Shown here: in pieces, positions 37,278 through 48,252 of the stretch
How the letters are laid out: every line of letters begins with the position of its first letter
Numbering within the stretch: the first letter of the stretch is position 1
Source: Terfezia claveryi
Lineage: Eukaryota; Ascomycota; Pezizomycetes; Pezizales; Pezizaceae
Reading direction: 5' to 3'
Length of the DNA stretch: 64,000 nt
Assembly (NCBI GenBank): GCA_015179025.1
Contig: WHUX01000132.1
Span: forward strand, 88,351 to 152,350
Translations under genes and position numbers: made by a program
Notes under the pieces: model-generated
Seen by the model: the letters and a program-made list of their open reading frames with translations, nothing else
What the model was told of the DNA's origin: nothing
The model's database searches: none

Positions 37278-37319
37278 TCTTCTTCTCCTTCTTCTTCTTC
37301 TTCTTCTTCTTCTTCTTCA
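37278..37319 (+). repeat. TTC microsatellite
   Basis: About 14 TTC triplets, slightly interrupted, in the leader region of the Crinkler-type locus. Confidence 0.9.
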
Positions 37320-37500
37320 TGAGCATCGGATAGACAGAATGCTGAGATCCATTCTGTTGAGATCCATTCTGAGTGCAGTTCTTTTTATCTTCTCCAGTTC
37401 CTAGTTCCATCTTACTGAGTCATCCCTTTTTCCTCTTTGCTTCCCCGCTTCCGTCTCCCATACCATCCCACCCTATCACAACCTATTTGCCAAATCAAAC

Positions 37501-39834
37501 ATGCAGACCCAGGCTTGGTTCCGAACCGCCAACCCAGAAAGTTCATGGACTAAAGTGTCGTTAGTGGGGCTTGACGATGTAGACGACCTCAGGGAGGCGA
37601 TGCAAAGAAAAATGCCTCATACGCTGGGAGGTTATGATCCTGCTCAACTCACCATCATGGTCAAATACGGCGACAAAGACTCTAAAGATGCCGTCCCCAG
37701 GAAGACCTTAAGAAAGTGCTCGAGCGATTTGGGAGACGGGATTCCTCACTTACATGTACTACCTCTTACACTGAGAAGATTTGGTTCTTCCTCTTCCTTC
37801 CATTTGGTGAGTGACACTTATGTCGTTTTTAATTGCGGACTCCACAGCTAACTATCACCAACGACTTTAGGATCTTATGAGGGCATCAAGAAAACGTATG
37901 GGAACACAGCCAGTTCTGAGTATACCTCCACTAACCTTTCACAAGGTTAAAGTACCACCCGCCAAAAGGCAACGCTCTTCTTTCCGGTGCTGGATGCGCT
38001 TGGGAATATCAGCGTCCGGAAAATTGGAGAGAGCTGATCGGGAAAGCACTTGAAGTTCAGCATAGGGCCTTTAAAATCTAATGTCTCGGCAAAAATAATG
38101 CACCATTGTTTCTGATGCTTAGTGGTGCCGGAACTGGGAAATACAGGAGCGGGAAAGAATTCCACGATACGTTGATGGAATTCGCCAAATCACAGGAGGT
38201 GAAAGATAGGTTGGAGAAGGGAAAAGTGTTTCACATTGCCTTGGAGAATGGTAAAACTCCCTTGGACCGGAGATTGCGAAAGGAGTTAAGTCCATCATAA
38301 GCGCCCGAATGCTTGCACAAGTGCTGGAATGTCCCCTCGATGAAGTACTATGCTATCCCGATCTGCCAGCGCCGGATACACTGTGCCAACAGCTTGCTGC
38401 AAATGAGGGTATAGTCTACGAGGATTTCACTGCTGTTATAGTTGTTGATGGCCTGGGATCTCTTCTATCATCCCCTGAAGACATGAAGAACAAAAGCTCT
38501 CCCTTCTATTCTGCCCTGACCACTTGTGTAGACCTCGCATTGCAGGGTGCATTCATCGTCCCTTTGTGCACTGCTACAATAACCGGATCCCTAAGAAAGT
38601 ATCTGGCTGATACAAATCGGCGTCGAGTCTTTCTAGAGATCCCTCCTCTTCATCCGCCGGTCATCAAAGCAAGCGGCAAGCCGGCTTTTCCAACAGGTCT
38701 TGTGAACGATCTTCTTGTGAGCGACTGCGGGGGTCATGGGAGGGCTCTCGAAGCTCTCTATCAAACATATCAAACCGAGAATCTTGAAAACATAACTAAC
38801 TATGATGATCTAGTATGTTTGGTAATTAGCGATTTGAAAGACCAATACGGAGATGCGTTTCAACGAGAGTCCCATGAGTATTTCGCGATACTTAAGTTAG
38901 TACTATCCAAGACTCAGCTTACGCGGACTTCAGCCATTGCGGGAACGGATTTAACTGTCGAGTTGGCCGAAGGCAACGGGTTGGTTCGGTTTGAGCCAGC
39001 GGTGGATTGCCAGAATACCGGTTATCTTTCAGTGCCATTTATCTGGATTAAGACCTTTGTATCTCTCTACGATGGTCAGAAAGAAAACTACCCCATGAGT
39101 CGATTTCTAGCAAATTTCCTACGTTACCATGAACAGATTGGTATTTTACGAAACGATCCTGTGAAGACGCAAGGTTGGCAATTGTTCGAAAATTTTGCCG
39201 CAGGTTTTCGCGTGTTAAAGTCGTTGTCTATCGATGAAGGACAGCAGGTGAAGCTTTCCCAGATCCACTACGGAGCAACTAGATCTGGACCCGATTTGGA
39301 ATTCATCAATCGTCATATGCAGCACGTTCACAGCACCAAGGAAATTCGCGCAAGCTCTTTCGAGGAGTCTCCGGTGAAGGTTAAGTGTACAGAAATGAGG
39401 TTTAGTAAATCTGAGGCTGAGACTATAGAGGCGTATATTCCCAGTTCTAGGTACTGTGCGGTCAATGGAGCCCACGCCAGAGGCGGAGATATCTTCAACC
39501 TGCTGGAGGTTTCTGGTTTAGGCACCAAAGTATTGGGAGCAGGCCAGTGCAAAAAAACGGCATATCTGAATTCCTCAAGTTTGTGGAGTGAAGTGAAAAA
39601 AGCGACTCCTGAGGGCGGCGTCTCCGTTCTCTACACCACTGCTGACCTCACAGAGGACCTTGATACTTCAAAGCACTGCACCTCACAGAGGACCTTGATA
39701 TTTCAAAGCACTGCACCTCATTCTTTGTAAAAAGGGACAACTATCAGAATTATTTCGGACCATTCGCCGGGAGGGCATTCCTCAGATCTAGGGAATCTTT
39801 GGATACCTCCAGCGGAACTGGACAGGTAGGGTGA
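37501..39834 (+). pseudogene. Crinkler-type (CRN-like) header + P-loop NTPase gene, broken
   Basis: Exon 1 (37501-37806) codes a ubiquitin-like header (MQTQAWFRT..., about 102 aa) and ends at a GTGAGT donor; the intron is 37807-37870. Exon 2 begins in frame but stops at 38053. The P-loop part is in another frame (about 37965-38300), with an in-frame TAA at 38079-38081 and a Walker A LSGAGTGKYR whose final Ser/Thr is Tyr. The main domain continues in the first frame from about 38285, with a Walker B-like AVIVVDGLGS and a C-terminal region with ARGGDIFNLL and QCK motifs. So there are at least two frameshifts and one stop. A 35-bp tandem duplication near the end changes the last residues. CRN-like proteins are known effectors in oomycetes and are widespread in fungi. 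The order header, P-loop, C-terminal nuclease-like part fits, but the last assignment is tentative. Confidence 0.72.
39647..39716 (+). repeat. 35-bp tandem duplication in the Crinkler-type locus
   Basis: CTCACAGAGGACCTTGATAC begins two copies, 39647-39681 and 39682-39716, differing at one base (ATAC/ATAT). Because 35 is not a multiple of three, it shifts the frame; the undisplaced frame would run on to a TGA at 39832-39834. Confidence 0.9.
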
Positions 39835-41489
39835 TGGTACAATACTACTTGGGAATAAAAAGAGATATCTCTCTGGTGGCTTGGAGTTCGGATGTTATTA
39901 CTTTGTGGATTGTATCATGGGAGGGTACGAGGGAAAAGGTTTTCGTTCTCTTTTCTTCATGTTTTATTTCATTTCTTGGTAGATTGCATTATTGAAGGGC
40001 GCTAGGTAAATGTTTTTTCCAAAACATTATTTTTTTCATTGTCTTGCACTCTTAAACTTGCGCCAGTGGGGTATGCACTAGTTAGGTGTAATAGGATATG
40101 CTGTCACGGATGCATTTTTCGGAGAACTTATGTTGAAACCACGTTTTGCAAGGTGTACATTAAGGCCTGGGAGCAAAACAGAAGACACCAGCATAATTAC
40201 GGGGTCTTCCGCACGGACAACCGAATTCATCGCGCCTATGTAGTTTTGTAACCTGAGAGCTACAGCGACTTTCAATTGATCAAGCACCCTGGATGCACCC
40301 AAGAAACCTAAAAATTAGGAATGTGGAGTCTACATGGCTGGAGATTTTGTTCTAATGTTACCCTCAGAGAAGTAGCTGCCGATTCAGCAATCTTGTTCGA
40401 TTGGCAAGCGGGCGCAATCTGCTGTATTGCGGAAACGTTCAACTAAGTCATTCAGTCCGATGCATAAACAGACACGGTTCTTTACATTGTAGCCTTGGCT
40501 ATTAAATTGAGGGCACTAGGCAGTTTTACTCCAGCTGCAGGCAAAAGTGAGTTGCCTTAATTTTAATTGGAAGCCGGGGAAAGTTGGGAAGCAGGTTTGT
40601 CTGGTACCGGTATCCATTCATTAATGCTCCGGCTCAAAGTGAAAGCCCCAGTAGCCTCGAGTTCATATTATTGAATTTTCGCTGCCCTTAACAAGAATGT
40701 ATCAAAATCCTAGTCAAGGCAGTCTATCAAAATCCCGCTACCCCTAGAAATATTAATTTGCCGATCCTACTTCCCTCAAATCCAAGACCTCGCTGCCCTC
40801 AAAACATTGATTCCCCTACTTCTCGTGGCACTGATTTTGCCCAGACCCTGATACCCAGCGATTGGTGGTTCTGGCAGGTGCGCGAGTCGGCAATCAGCAA
40901 CATAGTCTGGTTGGCACAAGCCCCTCGAAGAACAAGCCCCTCGAAGAGGGTCTGGCACAAAACATTATTTATTAGTATGTACCCTAGTGGCATATGTAGA
41001 TCCAAACCTCGTTGTGGCTATCACCGATCTAAGCTGTATAGTTTCCTGGCTTATATCAAACGTTGCTTCCCTTGAACCCTGCTATTGTTGAAATGTTCCC
41101 GCAACTCGTTTGATTCTATCCCTGTTTCCATTGAGTTTCGCACCATCCATTTGCTTTATGACTGTGTTTTCTGTTTTCGAAAGCATTCCCGCACTTTCTC
41201 TATTCTCCTTGCTATCATGTTTTCTGCGTGAGTTCCCGCGGACTGGATCTCTATATATAGAGGCCAGTGCCCCACTGTTTTCCTGTTTCTTTTCCTTCCT
41301 GTCCATAGCCCTATAACTAGTTGTTCAATACTTCTACTCCTCCGCCGTAAACCACCCGAGTGTAGCTGTTGATAATGAGTTGTACTCCTGCCAGGGCGAG
41401 CTTGATTGAAGGTATCGAAGGGGTTAGTAGTCATGCCGCCTAAGGTGGTTGTAGGAAGGGTGTTGGCACTGTAGACATGATTGGAGATA
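39835..41489. other. Intergenic, with an LTR-like fragment
   Basis: No gene seen. Around 41220-41330, CTGGATCTCTATATATAGAG and CCTTCCTGTCCATAGCC.. CTAGTTGTT resemble the promoter/R part of the Gypsy LTR at about 63020-63115. This suggests an old LTR fragment of that family. Near 40917-40948 a 16-17-bp unit containing AAGCCCCTCGAAGA is duplicated. Confidence 0.45.
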
Positions 41490-42060
41490 TTGGGAATATC
41501 AGTTTAGCGAGGAGGCAAATGACCATATATATATACATTTGACGACCCAGTACAGCTGGCATTTGGTATCCAAGTCAGACTTCAAATATGGGGTTACTTG
41601 AATTTCTGTTTCAGCGAGGAGGCAAATGATCGTACATACAGTCCTAGTACAGCTGGCATTTGAGATCCAAATCAGACTTCAAACATGGGGCTACTTCGAA
41701 ATTTTTGTCTGCAGCACTGCCTGTCAAGGGCTCGCCTCAGCTGCCTGTTGGGCACGAGACTACCCGTTGGTGCGGTAGTCTCGATCTAAAATTGATAACC
41801 AGACTAAAAATGTGGTAGTAAGACTACCAAGATAGGACTAGCTTAATTACAAAAAAGGGTAAGACTGGGAGATACCGGAAAAGGTATGAGCCGAAAAAGG
41901 ACTACCTGTGTGATTTCTCAAAAAGCAACTATCCAAGGGTACCGAAATAAGAAGTCAAAAATTCTAAAAACCCATTGCATGCTGTAGTAGGAGACTTTCC
42001 TGCAGGATCTCCTACTGTAGTTAATTGGCACTACCTAGACCTGCTAGCGTAGTCACTATC
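41490..42060 (+). repeat. Dispersed repeat family, copy 2
   Basis: Longest of three same-orientation copies. It shares GTACAGCTGGCATTT (twice here, once in copy 3), CGAAATTTTTGTCTG, AACCAGACTAAAAATG and the CTAGCGTAGTCACTA end with about 47860-48220 and partly 34620-34851. No coding frame. Likely a non-coding part of an LTR element. Confidence 0.7.
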
Positions 42061-42339
42061 ATATTCAACTCGTCATATTGGAATTAATTGTTTGTTTCGA
42101 TGCCAATCTGTAGTACAGAATAATGCCCCATTTCTATGTGACATACTAGGATTACTCACATTACCAAAGTCCTGCATAAGTGTAGCCTACCTCAGAACCT
42201 AGTCACTTGCTGGCTTTGTAAAAAGAGCTGGCCTTGCCAACAACAATAACGCATATATGAGGTGTTCATAATGAGCGACATTATTCCGGTCCACTATGCC
42301 GTAGAAGGAAAGCACACGTTCATCAGGAAAGAAAATAGT

Positions 42340-42540
42340 TTGTCTCCAGTGTCTCTAGAGACAGTATTGCCACTAGAGACAAGGTGTGTCTCCACGATTG
42401 GCAGAATGTCTCCCAGTATCTCCTGGAGACACTGGGAGATACTGGGAGACATATGGGAGACACTCAGGAGACACCTAGGAGACATAAAAGATACAAAAGA
42501 CACCAAAGACAACTCTGTCTCCTGGAGACACCACCTGGCG
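42340..42540. repeat. GGAGACA/TGTCTCC-rich palindromic block
   Basis: More than a dozen GAGAC or GTCTC words in 200 bp. The best stem is perfect over 17 bp: 42407-42423 pairs with 42435-42451 (TGTCTCCCAGTATCTCC and its complement), with an 11-nt loop. A 135-codon ORF runs through (42262-42669), but its middle is a product of the repeat. Confidence 0.75.
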
Positions 42541-42679
42541 TCCCGATGCCACTTTTTTCTTGCTGATGTTATATGTCCATATGAGAACATATCTAGACTA
42601 CAAGAGGCAGTGGCTGTGTCAATCCCTAGGTTTAGGTTATTATCTGAACTAGATGAGAACAGATATTGACTACGGTAAC

Positions 42680-43859
42680 AGGTGCCTTGAGCCTTATAGC
42701 AATAGCTCCGATAGTTCTCAATACAAGCCTTTATTCAAGTAAGATTCCTCTACTCATAGCCTCGTAATGATATAGATTCTCCAACGGGGACTCTATAGTA
42801 GCCTCTCTTACCTAGTAATCTTTTATCCAGTGTCTGGTATAGGCTGCTGCCCTCCAGTAACAGTAAATTCAAAATAAAATAAAACAATCATGTGACAAAT
42901 TCATTTGCTAGAATCATATTAGTCTGTAAGAAAAATCACATAACTCTCAGATTGTGGTAGAAGATATCTTTATATAAATAATCATACAATACTCAGATTA
43001 TGGTAGAATATTACTCTATATAATAATCACATAATGCTTGGATTGTGGTAGAAGATTGCTTGTATTGATCATGATGCTCATATTCAGTGGAGACTAAAAG
43101 TAGAGAAAAAGCAGAAAAGAGCGGGCCATCGACCATCCAAACCTTCGTACTTACATTCAGCATTCCGAGAACATCTTGCCACATTCCAATACCGTAACTG
43201 TTGCCATACCCCAAAAACATCTGCAATATTCTAAGCTCAACAATTCTGTCTACAATATTCTAATACATCTTGCCTTTCCCCCAACATCAGCTGGCACGGA
43301 TTACCATATTTCAACAAGTCATACTACAGTCACCATTCAGTAGCCTTATGTAATCTGGACAGGGTTAGCATTATGTAATACTAAGGGATATTCCTCCATG
43401 CCCTACATTCGTTCAGATGTATAATAATTAGCTATAGCAGTATGGGAGCAATTGCAGGAAATGAGAAATACGGTGAAGGCATAATCGGATTAACCTGAAG
43501 TGTGACTGTGACTACGGAAGCATATCAAGCCAAGGTATACTAGCTATAGGAGCATGTAATTAATGGTATACCTCAATATCGGAGCACATGGAGCAATTAT
43601 ACCTGTATGACCAGAGCCTAGGGATATACAGTATATGGGGTCTAGGTGCGGAAGCACGTGATGTCAAGGTACCGTTATGAGGGCGTAATTTAAAGAGCTT
43701 CTAGAACTATAGGATTACTGGGAAATATATCACATAGAGAAAGGAATGTACCGAGTATGCTGAGTATGCATGCTATGCACCAGATAGAGGTGGAGGCTGG
43801 AAAAGCAGTTGATGCAATAGAATTTGAGCTCTTCAATGAGCTATGGTGCAGTAATAGAC
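42680..43859. other. AT-rich non-coding stretch
   Basis: Contains three similar 35-45-bp units around CAGATTGTGGTAGAAGAT (about 42945-43055). No gene recognised; part of it may be the decayed upstream portion of the Gypsy polyprotein fragment that follows. Confidence 0.4.
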
Positions 43860-44455
43860 TTCTGTTTAGCATGAAGAATGGACCTACAACCTTTAAGAGG
43901 AATGCTATTGTCATGTAGGGGCCATTGCTACATAAGAAAACAAAGTCTTACTTTGACGATATCTTTGGCAAGGCACTCCGAGGAGACTATAAAGCATAAC
44001 GGCTCATTTGGAGGTTGTTGTTGGAAAGGTTGTGAAAGCATGGCTGGAAATGCAAGTTGAAATAGACATTTTGGGGGTATGAGCGAATTGAGTTTGTAGG
44101 ATTTATCTGGTTAGTGGAGGGTATTGCTAAAGCTAACAAGAATATGGACGCCATAAAGATAATAAAATTACCTCAATCAGTGATAGAATTAAAGACATTC
44201 GTAGGCCTAGCTAACCAGTTCTGAGAGTGAGTACCTGGATTTGCCTTATTAGTAGTCAATCTAACAGCCCTAACAAGACGCTCATCATCTGATGGCTTGA
44301 CCATGACATCTAATGGCTCATTAGTCCAAAGGCTCACGCACGGTCCTTACTTCAGAAGCTATTATTGAGTTCAAGAATATGAAGGCAATCCTAGCCTCCC
44401 CTATAGCCCGGGCCATACCAGTATGGACTGAATCCCAGAACATATATATGTAAAA
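43860..44455 (+). pseudogene. Ty3/Gypsy reverse transcriptase fragment, decayed
   Basis: Read across frames and stops, the plus strand gives the Gypsy RT order. MKNGPTTFKRNAIVM corresponds to the thumb-side fingers motif, SYFDDIFGKALRGDY carries the catalytic DD (YFDD for YxDD), and YERIEFVGFIW comes next. LKTFVGLANQF and VPGFALLVVNLTALT form the connection block, and FKNMKAILASPIARAIPVW lies towards RNase H. At least five stops and two frameshifts are present, so it cannot be active. Confidence 0.8.
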
Positions 44456-44654
44456 TATTAGCGAAATCTTGACAAGGGTAGCCATATGATTTGAGGCAGC
44501 TACGTGATTAGCACTAACTAGAAAGCAACATTCTTACTCAGCTAGACTACACTCTCTCGCTCTCTGCTAGCATTAATGTTCACCAGCTCTAACTACAGCT
44601 CTTCCACCAGCTTATTCTCTCTCTTACCAGTACTAACAGCTTGAAGCACTAAAC

Positions 44655-45332
44655 ATGAACTCTCAGAAGTGGCACAAAATTAATCCTGTTGCTTGTTTAA
44701 GGTGTTAAACAGCCTTCGATACAAATGCATGGACATCTACGCCAACAGGTGATAGATGGAGGACCTGTAATCAGTGCAGGATTGGAAAACATATTGTTAG
44801 GTTAACGGTAAGTTTTTCAAGTCTATTATTGGATTCATATTGACCTATAGCTAATACTATATATAAATCTATAGAGTAAATAATGACAAGAACTTGAGCG
44901 ACAGCAACAGAAACCTTCTCAACAGCAATTGGTATAGCTCCCCAACCATTAGAGAATATCGAGGCCTCAAATCAACCAATACAGCAATTACAGGATATCA
45001 GGTACATATGATGGATGTTATACGTTATACTGAACCTGCTATCATGATTAACAGATTAAATATTTAGGTCAAGATCAATCCAATCTTAGAATTGCCCGTT
45101 TAACTAATTTCAAACCCCATGCGATGGCGATAGTGTACTATCCAATTCAGAACTCATAATACAACAATCAATAATTCACTTTAGGACCTCGATTAAGAAC
45201 AAAGAGGATGACGAGGAGGCTGAGGAGGATGAAGAGGATGACGAAAAGGCTGAGGAGAATGAAGAGGACAACGAGGAGGCTGAGGAGGATGAAGGAGACG
45301 ATGAGGAGGAGGAAGAGGATGAGCAGGAAGGG
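44655..45332 (+). pseudogene. Decayed Cys-rich + acidic-tail gene of unknown family
   Basis: An ATG at 44655 opens a frame with CLRC, a TAA at 44706, then AFDTNAWTSTPTGDRWRTCNQCR, giving two CxxC pairs that could bind zinc. A GTAAGT donor (about 44811) and an ATCTATAG acceptor (about 44874) bound a plausible intron. Further on an acceptor at about 45183 leads into TSIKNK and then 40 residues of almost pure Asp/Glu up to TAA at 45332. No family recognised. The stop at 44706 makes it a pseudogene unless an unseen intron removes it. Confidence 0.4.
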
Positions 45333-45805
45333 TAATTTGAGAGTGATTAAGAGGCGAGTATTTTTTGGGAGGTATTTTATGTTGAGTTTTATGTATATTC
45401 ATGTATGGAATTGTGGACTGGATGTTCTTTGTATATAATGGATAGCGGGGAGGATAAGGAGGGTATTGCATAAGATATCTTTTTTGTTATTAGGATGGGA
45501 GGTAGTTAAGTCGACATGGGGCAAGAGGATGACATGGTTTCTCTTTTGTTTTATTGTGCATTGTGAGAAGGTATAAGTGGATCGTGATGACAGGATAGCA
45601 TGGATTTGTTATTTATTTGTCCGGGATTGTGAGTAGGGTTTGGAGAACAATAAGAAGAGTGAATAGTAATTCTAGAACATACATATGACCAAAGTGATGA
45701 CAATTGCGAAAGACCTAGGGCTTTGATAGCTGCTGCATGATAGACCGGAGATATCATTGGGAGTCAGCCAAGACAGGAGTCAGATCTGAATACTCATAGG
45801 CTAAA

Positions 45806-46033
45806 AGAAGGTCATCTGGATAGCATGAGAAAAAAGAGACTACATCCGGAACACATGGGAAAAAAGGACGTCGTTCAGATGGCATGAGAAAAAGTGAGGT
45901 CATCTGGACGCCACAAGCAGAAGGGGGGTCGTCCGGATGCAATGAGCCAAATGGATATCTTTCTGATGCCAGAGGAGCAAACAGAGGTCATCTGGACACC
46001 CATGAGTTGGAGGAGGGGCATCCGGATGATAGT
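45806..46033 (+). repeat. CATCCGGA-type minisatellite, copy 2
   Basis: Seven or so degenerate units of about 30-36 bp around GAGGTCATCTGGACGCCA. Related to 32950-33080 but on the opposite strand relative to the repeat's neighbouring element. Confidence 0.7.
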
Positions 46034-46039
46034 GATTCA

Positions 46040-47019
46040 GAGCAGGTCATTGATAAATGGCACAATGGCTCTGCGGCACACAGGGTATTAGACGCCAATT
46101 AGGCAAAGTCAAATCATTTCTGATGATAACGCAAGATAAGCTTAGGATTGACCTCAGGTGAAACTCAGAAGGTAGTGTCAGCCATTATTAGAATATTATA
46201 ACAGGAAGCGGGGGTATTGAGTGATATTATTAGAGTTGTAAAAGATACCAATAGGGTCGTGAGTAGGATTGTCAGTGCAGGCAACTTGGCAGCTATGCAT
46301 AGTATATCTGATATAGTGGATGGAGAGTGTAGTCAGAGGGAGGGTATTATGTCAATAAGGGGAGGAGATGGTAGGAATATTGAGAGCCAGCTAGAGCAGA
46401 ATTTTGCAACTGATTCCATATTAGGTTGTACATTGGAGAAGGCATTGTTTGGAGTTGAGAAGGAGCTAGATGGGGGGGTATTTGTAGATGCGGAAGCTTT
46501 GAATGTAATAGACACAGATTATGTTAGGAGTGTGACAACAGGAGCAGAGGAAGAAGAGGAGGAGTAGGAAATAAGTTAGCACATGATATACATAACCATC
46601 AAGTACATCTATTTACTTTTAGGGATAGTAATATACTAAGGGTCGTCACCAATTTAAAAAACTGCTTAACTACCCTTATTGCTTAACCTAGGTATTTAAC
46701 CAAATAGAGATAAGAATATGATTTAATTGCTGATACCTGTTGTAATATAGTCTCATGCCAAGTCTTAAGTCTTCGCATTTGCTTAGTTCTTTAGGCGAAA
46801 ATTAGGCAGTTGCCGTCAATGACAATCTGTGACACTCCGTACATCAATGCTACTTACAACAAGCGACCTAGCCTCGACCTTAACTCTGTTATGATTTGTA
46901 GTAATTTGTAGTGAGATAGAGATTAAATTATACCACTTGAATCTTTTATTTACATTGGACTCGTGAATATCTTGACACCTTATACTTGCCTTTGCCAATA
47001 TAGCAGAGTGAGCGCTAGA
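46040..47019. other. Stretch without a convincing gene
   Basis: A 116-codon plus-strand ORF (46217-46567) ends in a run of Glu and has a fair amino-acid mix, but matches no family I know. It may be part of a decayed retrotransposon. The rest is AT-rich and non-coding. Confidence 0.35.
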
Positions 47020-47620
47020 CGATGACGGTGGCAATGACAATAATTTTGTTGACATCAATACCTTCACGGAAACCTCGACCCTCAGTAGATCAACCAAAAG
47101 AAAGCACAACCTCACTCGACGTGGAAGATTCTAACATGCTTACTATCCTATCAGACTCCCAAGCAGCTATTCAGATTGGATACAACATGAGCAGAGGAGC
47201 ACCACCGAGGTCAGGTATTGAGAAGGATATTAAGTCAGCCATCTTCGAGACGAGGAGGGATGTCAGGATAGTATGGGTAAGAGGCCATATCGGCATTAAG
47301 GGCAATGAAAAGGTAGACAAACGCATAGTGCTCGAGTCAACCCTTGTGCAGATGAGAGGCTCACCTCGTACGGTCATAGAGGGAGGGCTATGAGCAGCCT
47401 CTAAGGTTATCTGAAGAGAAGCAAGGAGGAAAGCGGGATTTGGAACACAGGCCATATTAGATTGGAACAGACCGGCCTTCTCTACATTCACATAGATACA
47501 CGAACTCAGAAGAGTTGGCTCCACTACATCAGCAAAGTGGCCACAGCAGAATGCGGGTGTAGATACCTATCGGAAGATAGGGACCTCACCTTTGACTGCC
47601 CCCATTTCAAATAAGAAAGA
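47020..47620 (+). pseudogene. LINE (non-LTR retrotransposon) RNase H fragment
   Basis: The frame 47125-47393 shows ILSDSQAAIQ, with the catalytic Asp of RNase H, and VRIVWVRGHIGIKGNEKVDK, the WVxGHxGIxGNExAD block of fungal Tad-like LINEs. Stops follow at 47391-47393 and beyond, and no reverse transcriptase precedes it, so only the 3' end survives. Sequence to about 47620 still shows weak similarity in character (Trp/His/Cys). Confidence 0.75.
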
Positions 47621-47829
47621 GCCCTACTCCTCTACAATAAACAGTTTGCTACATGCAGAAAGGAACAAGACCTATAGTATTATTAATGAGAGGTATCATG
47701 AAATTACTCATTATGAAGTATAAGCCTTTGTTATATATAAAATATAAAGGACTCGGTTTCTACTCAATTTGCCTTCATATATTACTCAGAGTGTACATAT
47801 ATGCCATCCTGGAATGGCTTGGTCCATAC

Positions 47830-48220
47830 CAGTATGAACTGGGCAATCCTGGAATAGACCAGAACATATATATTTGGCAATCCCGTACAGCTGGCATTTA
47901 GTAGCTAGACTTCAACCGAAATTTTTGTCTGTAGCACTCTAGTCTGATTGCAAAACTCAATCTAAAAATGATAATCAGACTAAAAATGGTGTGGTAGGGA
48001 GAATACTAGCTTACTGACAAAAAGGGTAGCTGGGGGATACTGAAAAAGGTATAGGCCAAAAAAGAACCTGTGTGATTTCTCAAAATAGTAATCATCCAAT
48101 GATACCGAAAGAAGCAGTCAAAAATTCTAAATACCCAATGCGTGCTGCGGTGGGAGACTTTCCCGCGGGGTCTCCTACCGCAGTAAATTAGTACTAAACC
48201 TATTAGCGTAGTTACTGCTT
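47830..48220 (+). repeat. Dispersed repeat family, copy 3
   Basis: Same order of blocks as copy 2: GTACAGCTGGCATTT, CGAAATTTTTGTCTG, AATCAGACTAAAAATG, GTGGGAGACTTTCCCGC, and CTATTAGCGTAGTTACT at the end. Upstream, CATACCAGTATGAACTG also resembles the end of the Gypsy RT fragment at 44410. Confidence 0.7.
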
Positions 48221-48252
48221 TCTTAGGCCTAGCATGTTGCAATTATCTGTAG

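Noticed and set aside
45193..45471. Minus-strand Pro/His-rich ORF
   Set aside because: Antisense of the acidic Glu/Asp repeat of the decayed plus-strand gene.
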